Positions 9,179 through 18,272 of a stretch of 64,000 nt of DNA are shown piece after piece; the first letter of the stretch is position 1, and every line of letters begins with the position of its first letter. The stretch is from the NCBI RefSeq assembly GCF_001623875.1, contig NZ_LWAE01000012.1, positions 55,548 through 119,547 of the forward strand, read 5' to 3'. Made by a program: the position numbers and the translations under genes. The notes beneath the pieces were generated by a model. It was given only the letters and a program-made list of their open reading frames with translations, was not told where the DNA came from and searched no databases. The DNA is from Clostridium magnum DSM 2767 (lineage in GTDB: Bacteria > Bacillota > Clostridia > Clostridiales > Clostridiaceae).

Positions 9179-10166
9179 TGATTTGCTATTAGTTGTAGAT
9201 AAAGTCAGCAAGACCTTCCCGGTAAAGAGCGGCATGTTTTCTTCCTCTAAAGGTGTGGTACATGCTGTAAACAATGTAAGCTTTCAGGTTCGACGGGGTG
9301 AAACCTTTGGCCTTGTAGGAGAGTCTGGTTGCGGAAAAAGCACCTTGTCACGAACCATTCTACGGCTTATTGAGGCAGATTCGGGACAGATTCTCTTTGA
9401 GGGTAAAGATATTATGAAAATGAATAACAAAGAACTCAGAAAGCAGCGTGAAAATATGCGTATGGTCTTTCAAAAGCCCTTTGATTCATTAAATCCTCGT
9501 CAGACTGTTCGTGAAACTATTTCAGCTCCTTTTAAAATTCATAGAAGGGGCGAATATAGTAACCAGATGATTGAAAAAAAGGTGCTGGAACTATTGGATT
9601 ATGTGGGGCTCAGCAGTAGCTATATAGATCGTTATCCCCATGAGTTTTCAGGAGGACAAAGGCAAAGAGTTGGTATTGCAAGAGCACTGGCCTTAGAGCC
9701 TAAACTTATCATCTGTGATGAACCTGTTTCTGCATTAGATGTTTCTATTCAATCACAGATTTTAAATCTTCTAAAGGATCTGCAAAAAGAATTTAAACTT
9801 ACCTATATTTTTATTTCTCATAATCTTTCAGTAGTAAAACACATGGCAGATCGAATTGCAGTAATGTATTTAGGTTCTATAGTAGAAATTGGAGATAGTA
9901 AGGATCTATATAATAATGCTGAGCATCCCTATACGAAGGCGTTGCTCTCGGCCATATTAGATCCAGAAGCAAAGAAAAATAAAGAAAGAATCATTCTCAA
10001 GGGTGATATACCAAGTCCAGTAAATCCACCAAAGGGATGCCTGTTTTCTACTAGATGCCCACTGGCAGTGGATAAATGCATGCAGGAGCGTCCAGAGTTA
10101 GAAAGTCTAGGCAGCGATTACAAGGTTGCTTGTTTTCTACATAAAGAAGGCGGTGGAAAAATATGA
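9171..10166 (+). CDS. Oligopeptide-type ABC transporter ATPase (DppF/OppF-like)
   Basis: This is the second ATPase of the importer, 331 residues. It has Walker A GESGCGKST, the Q-loop in 'MVFQKPFDSLNPR' (the F-type wording), the signature FSGGQRQRVGIARAL and Walker B LIICDEPVSALD. The C-terminal 'GCLFSTRCPLAVDKC' extension marks the OppF/DppF group. The start ATG 9171 follows AAGGAGGAG and overlaps the upstream stop. An earlier in-frame ATG at 9105 lies inside the previous gene and lacks a ribosome site. Its stop overlaps the permease start by 4 bp (ATGA). Confidence 0.9.
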   Translation: MDSDLLLVVDKVSKTFPVKSGMFSSSKGVVHAVNNVSFQVRRGETFGLVGESGCGKSTLSRTILRLIEADSGQILFEGKDIMKMNNKELRKQRENMRMVFQKPFDSLNPRQTVRETISAPFKIHRRGEYSNQMIEKKVLELLDYVGLSSSYIDRYPHEFSGGQRQRVGIARALALEPKLIICDEPVSALDVSIQSQILNLLKDLQKEFKLTYIFISHNLSVVKHMADRIAVMYLGSIVEIGDSKDLYNNAEHPYTKALLSAILDPEAKKNKERIILKGDIPSPVNPPKGCLFSTRCPLAVDKCMQERPELESLGSDYKVACFLHKEGGGKI

Positions 10167-11119
10167 AGAAGTTCATTCTAAAAAGATTACTTACTACTTT
10201 AGTTCTTTTGTTTATTGTATCCTCTATTGTATTTTTGCTTATACATCTAATTCCTGGAGATCCAGTTTTGCTTATGTTGGGTACAGATTCAACTCCAGAT
10301 CCTGCAGCTGTTGAAAGTCTTAGAAAGCAGCTAGGCTTTGACAAACCACTCCTTGTGCAATACTATACTTGGCTGATAAATGCCTTACAAGGAAACCTTG
10401 GAACCTCCTACAGTGAGCATATTCCAGTAATACAGTCAATTGCGTCAAGGCTGCCAAGAACATTGGAGTTAGCTTTTGTATCATTGATTTTATCCTGCTT
10501 AGTGGGAATTCCATTAGGTGTATTTTCTGCACTACGTCGTGGTAAAATCTCAGATCTTCTTATGACAACGGTCGCTTCAATTGGTACATCAATTCCTGTT
10601 TACGTGGTAGGATATATGCTAATAATTATATTCTCTTTAGATTCATTGGGGCTAGGCTTCTCCCTCCCATCAAGTGGATATATGAATTTATCAAGAAGTG
10701 TATCAGGGCATTTTCTTAGGCTTATTCTGCCTGCAATTACACTTGCTTTAGGACTTGCTGCTTCCATAGTGAGAATGATGCGTTCATCAATGCTGGAGGC
10801 ACTTTCTAGTGAATCTGTTCGAGCATTAAGAGCAAAGGGACTTAGTGAGAGAAAGGTAATTGTAACACATGTTATTCGTAATGCTTTTATTCCTGTAATC
10901 ACTGTTATTGGCCTTCAAATGGGTAGCTTGATTGGAGGAACAGTACTGGCTGAAACTGTATTTAACTGGCCTGGTTTAGCTACTTTGCTTGTAAAAGCTA
11001 TAAATCAACGTGATTACCCATTAATTCAGGGATGTGTTTTGATTATGTCTGCAGTATTTATTATTACAAATTTAGTAGTTGATATTTTATATGGCATACT
11101 GGAACCAAGGGTAAGATAG
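10163..11119 (+). CDS. Oligopeptide-type ABC transporter permease (DppB-like)
   Basis: This is an inner-membrane permease of 318 residues with six predicted membrane segments. The first lies at residues 9-29 ('LLTTLVLLFIVSSIVFLLIH') and is followed by the family's external loop 'IPGDPV...LGFDKPLLVQYYTWL'. The binding-protein-dependent transport (EAA-type) loop is in 'LRAKGLSERKVIVTHVIRNA'. Its length and the C-terminal 'DILYGILEPRVR' are standard for DppB/OppB. It pairs with the permease that starts 10 bp downstream. Confidence 0.9.
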   Translation: MKKFILKRLLTTLVLLFIVSSIVFLLIHLIPGDPVLLMLGTDSTPDPAAVESLRKQLGFDKPLLVQYYTWLINALQGNLGTSYSEHIPVIQSIASRLPRTLELAFVSLILSCLVGIPLGVFSALRRGKISDLLMTTVASIGTSIPVYVVGYMLIIIFSLDSLGLGFSLPSSGYMNLSRSVSGHFLRLILPAITLALGLAASIVRMMRSSMLEALSSESVRALRAKGLSERKVIVTHVIRNAFIPVITVIGLQMGSLIGGTVLAETVFNWPGLATLLVKAINQRDYPLIQGCVLIMSAVFIITNLVVDILYGILEPRVR

Positions 11120-11129
11120 GGGGAGCAAA

Positions 11130-11963
11130 ATGAAAATATTAAAGAGTTTTATGAAAAGTAAGAAGTTTATGTTTAGTATGGTTATATTAATTCCAATAAT
11201 CTTAATGGTTATATTTGGACCTATCATTGCTCCTAATGACCCTATTGAGATGAATGCAGCAAATACATTTGCTCCTTCATCAAGTCAGTACCCTTTAGGA
11301 ACTGACGAATTTGGAAGATGTATTCTTTCTAGAATACTTATTGGAATACGCCCTTCTATGGTTGTAGCTCTAGTTGGCACCTTTTTTTCCTTTGCTTTTG
11401 GATCTCTTCTAGGTATTGTAGCAGGCTATTTAGGTGGAAAGACTGGGAATGGGATTATGCGTATAGTGGACATAATACTTTGTTTTCCCCCTATACTTCT
11501 GGCAATGATGGTAGTATGCCTTTGGGGTGCTGGTGTACGTAATCTTACTATAGTAGTGGCTATTCTTTATATGCCGCATTTTACACGTATTTCATATTCC
11601 TCGACCCTAAAGGTAAGGAATATGGAGTATGTTGAAAATGAAATTTCTATTGGGGCAGATATATTCCATGTACTGACAAAGACTATTTTTCCAAATATAT
11701 TTTCTCCATTGATTATTCAAATAAGCTTAACAATTACTAATGCAATTTTAATTGAATCAGGATTGAGCTTTCTTGGGTTAGGTGTGCAGCCACCGCAGCC
11801 ATCATGGGGCCAAATGATTGGTGATGCACGTGCCTTTTTGACTGTTTCTCCAATGTATACTATATGGCCATCCCTTTTTTTAAGTCTGACTATTCTTGCA
11901 ACTAACTTGATGGGCGATGCTATGCGTGATGTCCTAGACCCTAAGCTAAAGGATAGCTTTTAA
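11130..11963 (+). CDS. Oligopeptide-type ABC transporter permease (DppC-like)
   Basis: This is the second permease of the importer, 277 residues. It has an N-terminal membrane helix, the 'PLGTDEFGRCILSRILIG' family motif (near residue 55), and an EAA-like loop in 'VENEISIGADIFHVLTKTIFPN'. 'SFLGLGVQPPQPSWGQMIGDAR', quoted here only as a landmark near residue 211, is the hallmark of DppC/OppC proteins. The ribosome site is GGGGGAG. A 74-bp gap holding its own promoter separates it from the binding-protein gene. Confidence 0.9.
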   Translation: MKILKSFMKSKKFMFSMVILIPIILMVIFGPIIAPNDPIEMNAANTFAPSSSQYPLGTDEFGRCILSRILIGIRPSMVVALVGTFFSFAFGSLLGIVAGYLGGKTGNGIMRIVDIILCFPPILLAMMVVCLWGAGVRNLTIVVAILYMPHFTRISYSSTLKVRNMEYVENEISIGADIFHVLTKTIFPNIFSPLIIQISLTITNAILIESGLSFLGLGVQPPQPSWGQMIGDARAFLTVSPMYTIWPSLFLSLTILATNLMGDAMRDVLDPKLKDSF

Positions 11964-11988
11964 TCATTGATTCAATAAAAATAAAAAG

Positions 11989-12016
11989 TTGACAGCTAAG
12001 AATAGGCGTATATATT
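11989..12016 (+). promoter_or_regulatory. Candidate internal promoter for the binding-protein gene
   Basis: TTGACA at 11989-11994 is followed after 16 bp by TATATT at 12011-12016 (or by TATTAT with an 18-bp spacing). It would add transcription of the substrate-binding protein, FrlB-like and regulator genes on top of read-through. Binding proteins are usually needed in excess over permeases. Confidence 0.5.
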
Positions 12017-12037
12017 ATTATAAGAGGAGGCTATTAA

Positions 12038-13648
12038 ATGAAAAAATACTCGTATCGTAAACTTTTTTCAATGGCAATTGCTTCAGTTTTAACTATATTT
12101 CTTGCTGTAGGCTGTGGCAATAAACAATCGGAAGGCACAAATGCTGATGGTAAGAATTCCTCAAGCAGTGGTTCTGTTCAAAAAGCGGATGAACTGGTTG
12201 TTGGAATCAGTGCTGATCCGTCTACTCTTGATCCAATGGTTCAATCTGGCCAAGCAACTCGTTTAATTAAAATGAACCTATATCGTGGATTACTTGCCTA
12301 CCAGCCAGATGGTAAAATAGGTAATGAAGTAGCAGAGTCCTATCAAGTGGCTGAGGATAACAAAACCTATACCTTCAAAATTAAACAAAATGCAAAGTTC
12401 CATGACGGAAGTGACATTAATGCTGAGGACGTAAAGTTCTCAATGGAACGTATACTTGATGAAAAGGTTGGAGCAACCTTTCGTTCAGACTTCAAAAACA
12501 TTTTGGATAAATGCGAGGTTGTAGATAATAAAACAGTTAAAATTATTCTTAAGCAGCCGAGTGCTCCATTTATAGACCTTTTAACACTGCCAGAGTCAGT
12601 TATAGTTTCAAAGGCATGGTGTCAAAGTCATAATAACGACCTTAATGCTAATCCTATGGGAAGTGGACCATATAAATTTGGTAAATGGGATAAGGGACGT
12701 GAGATTACACTTAGTGCCTTCAGCGACTTTTATAAGAAGGGTAAGCCTGAAACTAAGGGAGTACGTTTTGTTATCATTCCTGACGCGACAACTCGTGCAA
12801 ACGCATTAAAAACAGGCGAGGTTGATTTAATAGACTATGTTGCTTCAAAAGATGTTATTGCTTTTGAAAAAGAAAAAGGTATAAAAGTTGATATTTCAGA
12901 GGCTCCATTTATGTGTTTACAGATTAATTCTAAGGAAGGTCCTTTGGCCAATCCAAAGGTTAGACAGGCCATTGCATATGCTGTAGACCGTAAAAGCGTT
13001 ATAACGACTGCCTTTATGGGACGTGGCACACCAATTTACGGTTTTCCAACTCGTAGTGGACAAAATGGTTATGATGGAAAATATGATAATTACTTTAAAT
13101 TTGATCAGGAAAAGGCAAAACAACTCTTAACTGAAGCTGGATATCCAAACGGTTTCAAGGTTAAGATACTTTCAAGCTCAACCTATGATTTTCATAAGCA
13201 AACAGCCCTTGTTATACAAGATAGCTTAAAGAAAATAGGCATAGATGCTGAAGTTGAACTTCCAGACTGGTCTACACGTATTGAACGTTCAAACAAGGGA
13301 GATTATCAAATTTTAGTTTCCGGAACAGCTGGAAATATAGTAGATATGGATTGGTGCACAAACTATTTTGCAAGTGGAAACCCAAGAATGAACAGTGCAG
13401 CATGGTTTGCAGATGAGGAAGTAGATAAGCTTTTAAATGAAGGTCGCTCTACACTAGATCCGGCAAAACGTGCAGAAATATATGATAAACTTAGGAAGAG
13501 AATTTTAGATTTATCACCATTTGTATTTATCAATTATCGTGAGCAATGCTTTGCTCGCAAAGATACTGTAGAAGGCTTTAAAAATCTTGATGGTATTCTT
13601 ACGTACAACTCTGGTATATCTATAGAGAACACCTATGTAAGAAAATAG
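12038..13648 (+). CDS. Oligopeptide-type ABC substrate-binding lipoprotein (DppA/OppA-like)
   Basis: This is a 536-residue extracytoplasmic binding protein of the SBP_bac_5 family. A type II signal peptide ends in lipobox LAVGC, with the lipid-bearing Cys at 26, followed by a Ser/Gly-rich linker. The family signature appears as 'DELVVGISADPSTLDP...NLYRGLL', with the usual 'VRQAIAYAVDR' segment later. The ribosome site AAGAGGAGG fits ATG 12038. It should deliver the operon's substrate to the DppBCDF-like membrane complex. The large SBP_bac_5 pocket is compatible with a peptide or a glycated amino acid. Confidence 0.9.
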   Translation: MKKYSYRKLFSMAIASVLTIFLAVGCGNKQSEGTNADGKNSSSSGSVQKADELVVGISADPSTLDPMVQSGQATRLIKMNLYRGLLAYQPDGKIGNEVAESYQVAEDNKTYTFKIKQNAKFHDGSDINAEDVKFSMERILDEKVGATFRSDFKNILDKCEVVDNKTVKIILKQPSAPFIDLLTLPESVIVSKAWCQSHNNDLNANPMGSGPYKFGKWDKGREITLSAFSDFYKKGKPETKGVRFVIIPDATTRANALKTGEVDLIDYVASKDVIAFEKEKGIKVDISEAPFMCLQINSKEGPLANPKVRQAIAYAVDRKSVITTAFMGRGTPIYGFPTRSGQNGYDGKYDNYFKFDQEKAKQLLTEAGYPNGFKVKILSSSTYDFHKQTALVIQDSLKKIGIDAEVELPDWSTRIERSNKGDYQILVSGTAGNIVDMDWCTNYFASGNPRMNSAAWFADEEVDKLLNEGRSTLDPAKRAEIYDKLRKRILDLSPFVFINYREQCFARKDTVEGFKNLDGILTYNSGISIENTYVRK

Positions 13649-13685
13649 TAAAGTTTATGGGCATTCAAAGTTAGGAGGAATACAG

Positions 13686-14657
13686 ATGGATATAATAGAA
13701 ATAATAAGTGAAATAAAAGCTAAAATGGATTTTAATGGAGGATTAAAAGCAGTTTACTTTGTGGCTTGTGGCGGCTCTATGGCAGCTATTTATCCCGGAA
13801 AATATCTTCTGGATAGTGATGCTAAAAATATTGCTACCAAGATATATAGCAGCAATGAATTTGTCCACACTACCCCAAAATCCTTAGATAAAAATTGTAT
13901 CTGTATTATTTGTTCATTAAAGGCAACTGCAGAAACAGTCGAAGCGGTTAAAGTTGCTAATGAAAAAGGTGCAGTTACAATAGCAATGACTGGTTCTCCC
14001 GATACTGAGATGGCAAAAAACGGGCAGTACTCAGTTATATATTCAAATGGAGACAATCAAATTTACTCAAAGGCTAATCAAGCTCTAGCACTAAAACTGT
14101 GCTTTGAAATTTTATACCAATTTGAAAACTATGAACATTACGAGAAAGCTATGAACGCATATAAACACATAGACAGCATTGTTAATAATACCAAAGATAA
14201 TATGCAGGAAGCTGCCCAAGCCTTTGCGGAAAAATTTAAGGATGATAGTGTACTTTATGTTCTAGGCTGTGGTCCGCTATATGGTACAGCTTATACAATG
14301 GTGAGCTGTCATCTTATGGAGATGCAGTGTAAGCATGCAGTTTTGGTGCATAGCGGTGAATATTTTCATGGTCCTTTTGAAACAACAGATAAGGATTTAG
14401 CAATGATACTTTTAATGAGTACTGGACGTACTCGTGCTATGGATGAAAGAACACTTAAATTCATGAAAAAATATGCAGATCGTTATATAGTAATTGATGC
14501 GAAAGATACTGGCATTGATGTAATTGATGAAAGTGTGGCTGAATTCTTTAACTCAGTAATCATGATTCCTATTGAGCGTTTCTTCGTATCAGAAATGGCA
14601 AAAGTTCGCGGTCATTCAATGGATTATAGAAGATATATGTGGAAGTTAGAGTATTAA
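13686..14657 (+). CDS. SIS-domain deglycase, fructoselysine-6-phosphate deglycase-like (FrlB type)
   Basis: This is a double SIS-domain protein of 323 residues. The first SIS domain starts at 'VYFVACGGSMAAI' (about residue 22), and the second at 'LYVLGCGPLYGTAY' (about residue 195). The active-site block SGEYFHGP lies at residues 223-230. Glu225 and His228 match the 'SGEF.HGP' block of FrlB and related amino-sugar deglycases. FrlB converts fructoselysine 6-phosphate plus water into glucose 6-phosphate and the free amine. Together with the PfkB kinase at 3463 it gives the two enzymes needed for Amadori-product use. The ribosome site is AGGAGGA. An amino-sugar isomerase/deaminase role is the main alternative. 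Confidence 0.78.
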   Translation: MDIIEIISEIKAKMDFNGGLKAVYFVACGGSMAAIYPGKYLLDSDAKNIATKIYSSNEFVHTTPKSLDKNCICIICSLKATAETVEAVKVANEKGAVTIAMTGSPDTEMAKNGQYSVIYSNGDNQIYSKANQALALKLCFEILYQFENYEHYEKAMNAYKHIDSIVNNTKDNMQEAAQAFAEKFKDDSVLYVLGCGPLYGTAYTMVSCHLMEMQCKHAVLVHSGEYFHGPFETTDKDLAMILLMSTGRTRAMDERTLKFMKKYADRYIVIDAKDTGIDVIDESVAEFFNSVIMIPIERFFVSEMAKVRGHSMDYRRYMWKLEY

Positions 14658-14710
14658 TCAATCCTTCAATTATATTTATAAAATAGAAAGTGGGCTAGAG
14701 GTGTGATGGA

Positions 14711-15418
14711 ATGTTAAAATCAGATGAAGTTATTCCTTTGTATGAGCAATTAATGAATAAACTAAAAAATGAAATAGCAGCGGGTGTCTATAAACAGGGA
14801 GAAAAGCTTCCCTCGGAAATAGAAATGGCAAAGGGAAACAATGTTAGTGTTGTAACAGCACGCAAGGCCATGGATGAGCTTGCAGCCATTGGTATTGTAG
14901 AAAAAAGGCGAGGAAAGGGTACCTTTGTAGCCAGATCTAAGTATAAACGAGATTATACAAGAATTCGTGGATTTAGTGAGTCTTGTATAGATATCGGGCT
15001 TACACCAGGCACTAAATTATTAGAGCAGAAACTTGCAAAGCCTAAGCAAGAGATATTAGATATGCTGAGACTTCCAATGAACTCGCAAACTGTTTTTATA
15101 TCAAGGTTAAGGTACGTGAACGGTGAACCTATGATTATTGAAGATAGCTATTTTTCACTGGATTATGCCTTCCTACTGAATGAACCCTTAGATAAATCAC
15201 TGTTTGCAGTTTTGAAGGAAAAACGTGACATTGACATTGCCATATCTCGCAAGGTAATTGAAATTTGCCGTGCCGGCACTAAAGAATCAAGGTTACTTAA
15301 CGTACGAAAAAACCATCCACTTCTTTTAACAAATAGTACTGCTTTCACAGCAGATGAAACACCAATATATGTTTGTTCGCAGATAATCAATGGAGAACGC
15401 TTTAAGTTACATGTTTGA
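14711..15418 (+). CDS. GntR-family transcriptional regulator with UTRA domain (FrlR-like position)
   Basis: This is a 235-residue HutC-subfamily regulator. The winged helix-turn-helix occupies residues 1-75 ('LYEQLMNKLKNEIAAGVY...LPSEIEMAK...VTARKAMDEL...VEKRRGKGTFV'). The UTRA effector domain follows (about 95-230), with the typical 'RLRYVNGEPMIIEDSYF' strand. Such domains bind sugar phosphates or small metabolites. As the last gene of the operon it probably represses it. The natural ligand candidates are the phosphorylated intermediate or its amine. Possible binding site: the inverted repeat at 3382-3405. Confidence 0.85.
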   Translation: MLKSDEVIPLYEQLMNKLKNEIAAGVYKQGEKLPSEIEMAKGNNVSVVTARKAMDELAAIGIVEKRRGKGTFVARSKYKRDYTRIRGFSESCIDIGLTPGTKLLEQKLAKPKQEILDMLRLPMNSQTVFISRLRYVNGEPMIIEDSYFSLDYAFLLNEPLDKSLFAVLKEKRDIDIAISRKVIEICRAGTKESRLLNVRKNHPLLLTNSTAFTADETPIYVCSQIINGERFKLHV

Positions 15419-15525
15419 TAGATTCAAATATGACTTTGTTAAAACAACAGAGGTTATCTCAGATTTGTAAAATAAGTAATTATAGAAAGAGGTTTGCTAC
15501 TATAACCTCAGTGAAAATTCCTTCA

Positions 15526-15576
15526 GTTAGCTTTCTATGTATCTACAAGGGTGTATAGAAAGCTAATTTTGATTTT
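15526..15576 (+). terminator. Rho-independent terminator after the sugar-amine operon
   Basis: TTAGCTTTCTAT and ATAGAAAGCTAA form a 12-bp stem around a 16-nt loop, followed by TTTTGATTTTTT. It ends the operon after the GntR gene. The rest of 15419-15913 shows no gene. A second AAGCCTAAG/CTTAGGCTT hairpin lies at 15762-15806, followed by ATTTT. Confidence 0.75.
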
Positions 15577-15913
15577 TTAAGTAAATATAAAGAAAAATTA
15601 TGTGGCTATATTTCTATACAGAACTAATCCTATAAGCGTAAATTAAATTCATCTATCCTTCCCAGAACTAAGTTCATTTAGGTGATAACCTAAATTCTCT
15701 TCACCACTGCTTACTTTTTCTATTTCAGTTACAATAGTCATAAGGTACATCAACAATATTAAAGCCTAAGTAACACCAACAATTTTTCTTCTAGTGCTTA
15801 GGCTTATTTTCATTTACACAAAATAATATTATAAAATTCTTAGCATACCCTCATAAAATTCGTTTGCTATATCGTAATACTTATTGAGAGTTTTGTTAGG
15901 AGATGATGTTATT

Positions 15914-16609
15914 ATGAATTATTGCAGTAAGTGTGGTACTGCATTAGCAGATGGAGCTAAATTCTGCCATGAATGTGGTTTTAAACAAAAGGGGTTAATA
16001 AGTAAAATAAAAAAAAGAATTTCCAGAGAAGATAATCATGAAAATGTACAAGCTACTGGAAATAGGGCTAAAAAGTATAGCAGAAGTGAAAAAACATATA
16101 GTCCAATTAAAGTTGGAGTCTTAGCAGTCTTAGCAATTTTATTAGTAGGCTTTGGATCATATTATATATGCTCCTTAACCTTATCAACTAGTGATATAAA
16201 AGAATCTGATATATATTCTAAATTAACGCCAAAATCAAATGATGATTCTAAAAGCGATGCAACTAATAAATCTGCAGATAAAAATCAATCTAAGGATAGT
16301 AAGATAGATGAGAGTACAAATCACGGTACAGATAAAATAAGTTCTAAGGATGACTATATGTTCTCTAATAGCGGAAGTAAAAAGCTTTTAGATTCAGATT
16401 TATCTTCCTTAAGTAAGGAAAAGCTTGCTCTAGCTAGGAATGAAATCTTTGCAAGACATGGTTATGTTTTTGAAACAGAGCCTTATAAAAGCTATTTTAA
16501 GAATAAATCATGGTACAAGCCAAATTCGAATTTTAAGGGTAACAATGAGGAACTAAGTAAGATTGAAAGATATAATATAGATTTGATTTTAAAATATGAA
16601 AAAAGATAA
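15914..16609 (+). CDS. Zinc-ribbon membrane protein with C-terminal YARHG domain
   Basis: This 231-residue protein starts with a zinc ribbon (NYCSKCGTAL...KFCHECGF, two CxxC pairs in residues 3-22). One membrane helix ('VGVLAVLAILLVGFGSYYI', about residues 65-85) follows, then a Ser/Asp/Lys-rich low-complexity linker, and a YARHG domain at the C-terminus (ARNEIFARHGYVF). The domain is named after exactly this kind of motif and is thought to be extracellular. ATG 15914 follows AGGAGATG. An ATG-like start 30 bp upstream lacks a ribosome site. Its function is unknown. Similar proteins are common in clostridia as surface sensors or envelope factors. Confidence 0.8.
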   Translation: MNYCSKCGTALADGAKFCHECGFKQKGLISKIKKRISREDNHENVQATGNRAKKYSRSEKTYSPIKVGVLAVLAILLVGFGSYYICSLTLSTSDIKESDIYSKLTPKSNDDSKSDATNKSADKNQSKDSKIDESTNHGTDKISSKDDYMFSNSGSKKLLDSDLSSLSKEKLALARNEIFARHGYVFETEPYKSYFKNKSWYKPNSNFKGNNEELSKIERYNIDLILKYEKR

Positions 16610-16637
16610 GGTTTCTAGACATGTAGTTAAAATTATA

Positions 16638-16714
16638 AACCCTTATAGCATCTAAAAGTTATAGGGGGTTAGAAACAGCGAACAGTCTTTGCTAACGCTC
16701 TGACAGTTCGCTGT
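16638..16714. terminator. Two hairpins between convergent genes
   Basis: AACCCTTATA pairs with TATAGGGGGTT (16638-16670). ACAGCGAAC pairs with GTTCGCTGT (16675-16714). They sit between the YARHG gene on the plus strand and citF on the minus strand and probably terminate both transcripts. Confidence 0.55.
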
Positions 16715-16724
16715 ATGAGGACTA

Positions 16725-18272
16725 TTAATTTTCAATTTCTAATTTTTTAACTACATCAATTATAGTTCCATCCCTATATTCTACCAAAGCCACTATGTCC
16801 TCGGCATACTTAATTCCCTTAGGAACGCCTACAATTTCCTCCGCTTCCTTCTGAAGTTCATGGATAGTCTTTATAGGAAGCTGTGCCTTATTAAATCTTT
16901 CAATTAAGTCTTTTCTAAGTGGATTTACGGCAATTCCATAATCGGTAACAAGCACATCTACTGTTTTACCTGGGGTATTTATGTTATTGACTTCTTTAAC
17001 TACAGAAGGTATTCTTCCTCTAACCAGTGGTGCTACAATAATAGCCAAGTTAGCTCCTGCTGCAGTATCTTGATGTCCACCAACAGCTCCCCTTATTTCT
17101 CCATTTACTCCTGTCAAAGTATTTACATTAAAGTTAACATCTATCTCTAAAGCACTTAGTATTACAACATCAAGCTTATTTACTATACTGCCACCGTTAT
17201 GCGGATTTGCATAAAAGCTTGTGTCTACCTCTATGTGATTCTTATTTTCCCTTATAGATCTGCAGCCTTCTAGATCAAGACTTTGAGTATCTACTAATGT
17301 ATTTATATATCCTTCTTCATGGAGTTTTACAAAGGCTCCTGTTATTCCACCAAGAGCAAAACTAGCTTTGATATCCTGCTCTTTCATTTTCTCGCCTAAG
17401 AACTGTGTAACAGCTATAGATATGTTTCCAGAACCAGTTTGCATAGAAAAACCTTCTTTAAAATAACCGGACTGAACAATAACATCTGTAGTACTTTGTG
17501 CGATTAAAAGTGATCTTGGGTCCTTGGTAACTCTAACTGCCCCTGAGCTGATCTTTGATCCATCGCCTATCTCATCCACCACAACTACATAATCAACGTT
17601 AGTCTGATCTATACTTATAGGTGAGCATGGATAAGGCACTAAGTTATCTGTTAAAAGTACTACCTTCTCTGCGTATTTAGCATCTATTAAGGCATAGCCT
17701 AAAGCACCGCATACACTTTTACCTGAATAGCCATTGGCATTCCCATATTCATCACAAGCTGGAACTCCTAAAAAGGCTACATCAATTTTAACTTCACCGG
17801 CTTCTATTGCTCTTGCTCTTCCACCATGAGAGCGTATTATAGCAGGCTCTTTTAGTATGCCTCTAGATATTGCTTGCCCAAGATTTCCCCTTAAGCCACT
17901 AGTTTCAATTCTCCTTATAATGCCAGCTTCAATATAACTAACAATTGGATCATGAACATCGGTTAAGGAACTAGGTGCTAAGACTAGATCTTTAATTCCA
18001 AGCTCTCTAATTACCTCAAGTACTTTAAGTACTACATAATCACCATCTCTAAAATGATGGTGGAAGGATATTGTCATCTCATCCTTTAATCCTGCCGCAA
18101 AAATTGCTTCTTTAATACTATCCTTTAATTTGCTCTGACCTGGTTCCATTTTTCTCTGCAGTTTTCCAAATCTTCTTGCTGTTGGTTCCTTTTCAAAAGG
18201 GCCTCCATAAGGTTCTAGTTTTCTTCCTCCAATTTCCTCTGGAATTAACCTTCCTACTTTATTCTTAATCAT
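16725..18272 (-). CDS. citF: Citrate lyase alpha subunit (citrate CoA-transferase)
   Basis: This 515-residue CitF protein exchanges acetyl on the acyl carrier protein for citrate, forming citryl-ACP. It is the typical family length and shows the 'SFHHHFRDGD' block near residue 80, plus the glycine-rich segments of the CoA-transferase fold ('RGNLGQAISRG', 'GRIPSVVKEVNNINTPG'). The start ATG overlaps the last codons of citE by 8 bp. The gene order citD-citE-citF is the conserved core of citrate lyase operons. No citC, citX or citG, which are needed to activate the complex, lies within the window on this side, so those genes must be elsewhere. Confidence 0.93.
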   Translation of the reverse strand: MIKNKVGRLIPEEIGGRKLEPYGGPFEKEPTARRFGKLQRKMEPGQSKLKDSIKEAIFAAGLKDEMTISFHHHFRDGDYVVLKVLEVIRELGIKDLVLAPSSLTDVHDPIVSYIEAGIIRRIETSGLRGNLGQAISRGILKEPAIIRSHGGRARAIEAGEVKIDVAFLGVPACDEYGNANGYSGKSVCGALGYALIDAKYAEKVVLLTDNLVPYPCSPISIDQTNVDYVVVVDEIGDGSKISSGAVRVTKDPRSLLIAQSTTDVIVQSGYFKEGFSMQTGSGNISIAVTQFLGEKMKEQDIKASFALGGITGAFVKLHEEGYINTLVDTQSLDLEGCRSIRENKNHIEVDTSFYANPHNGGSIVNKLDVVILSALEIDVNFNVNTLTGVNGEIRGAVGGHQDTAAGANLAIIVAPLVRGRIPSVVKEVNNINTPGKTVDVLVTDYGIAVNPLRKDLIERFNKAQLPIKTIHELQKEAEEIVGVPKGIKYAEDIVALVEYRDGTIIDVVKKLEIEN

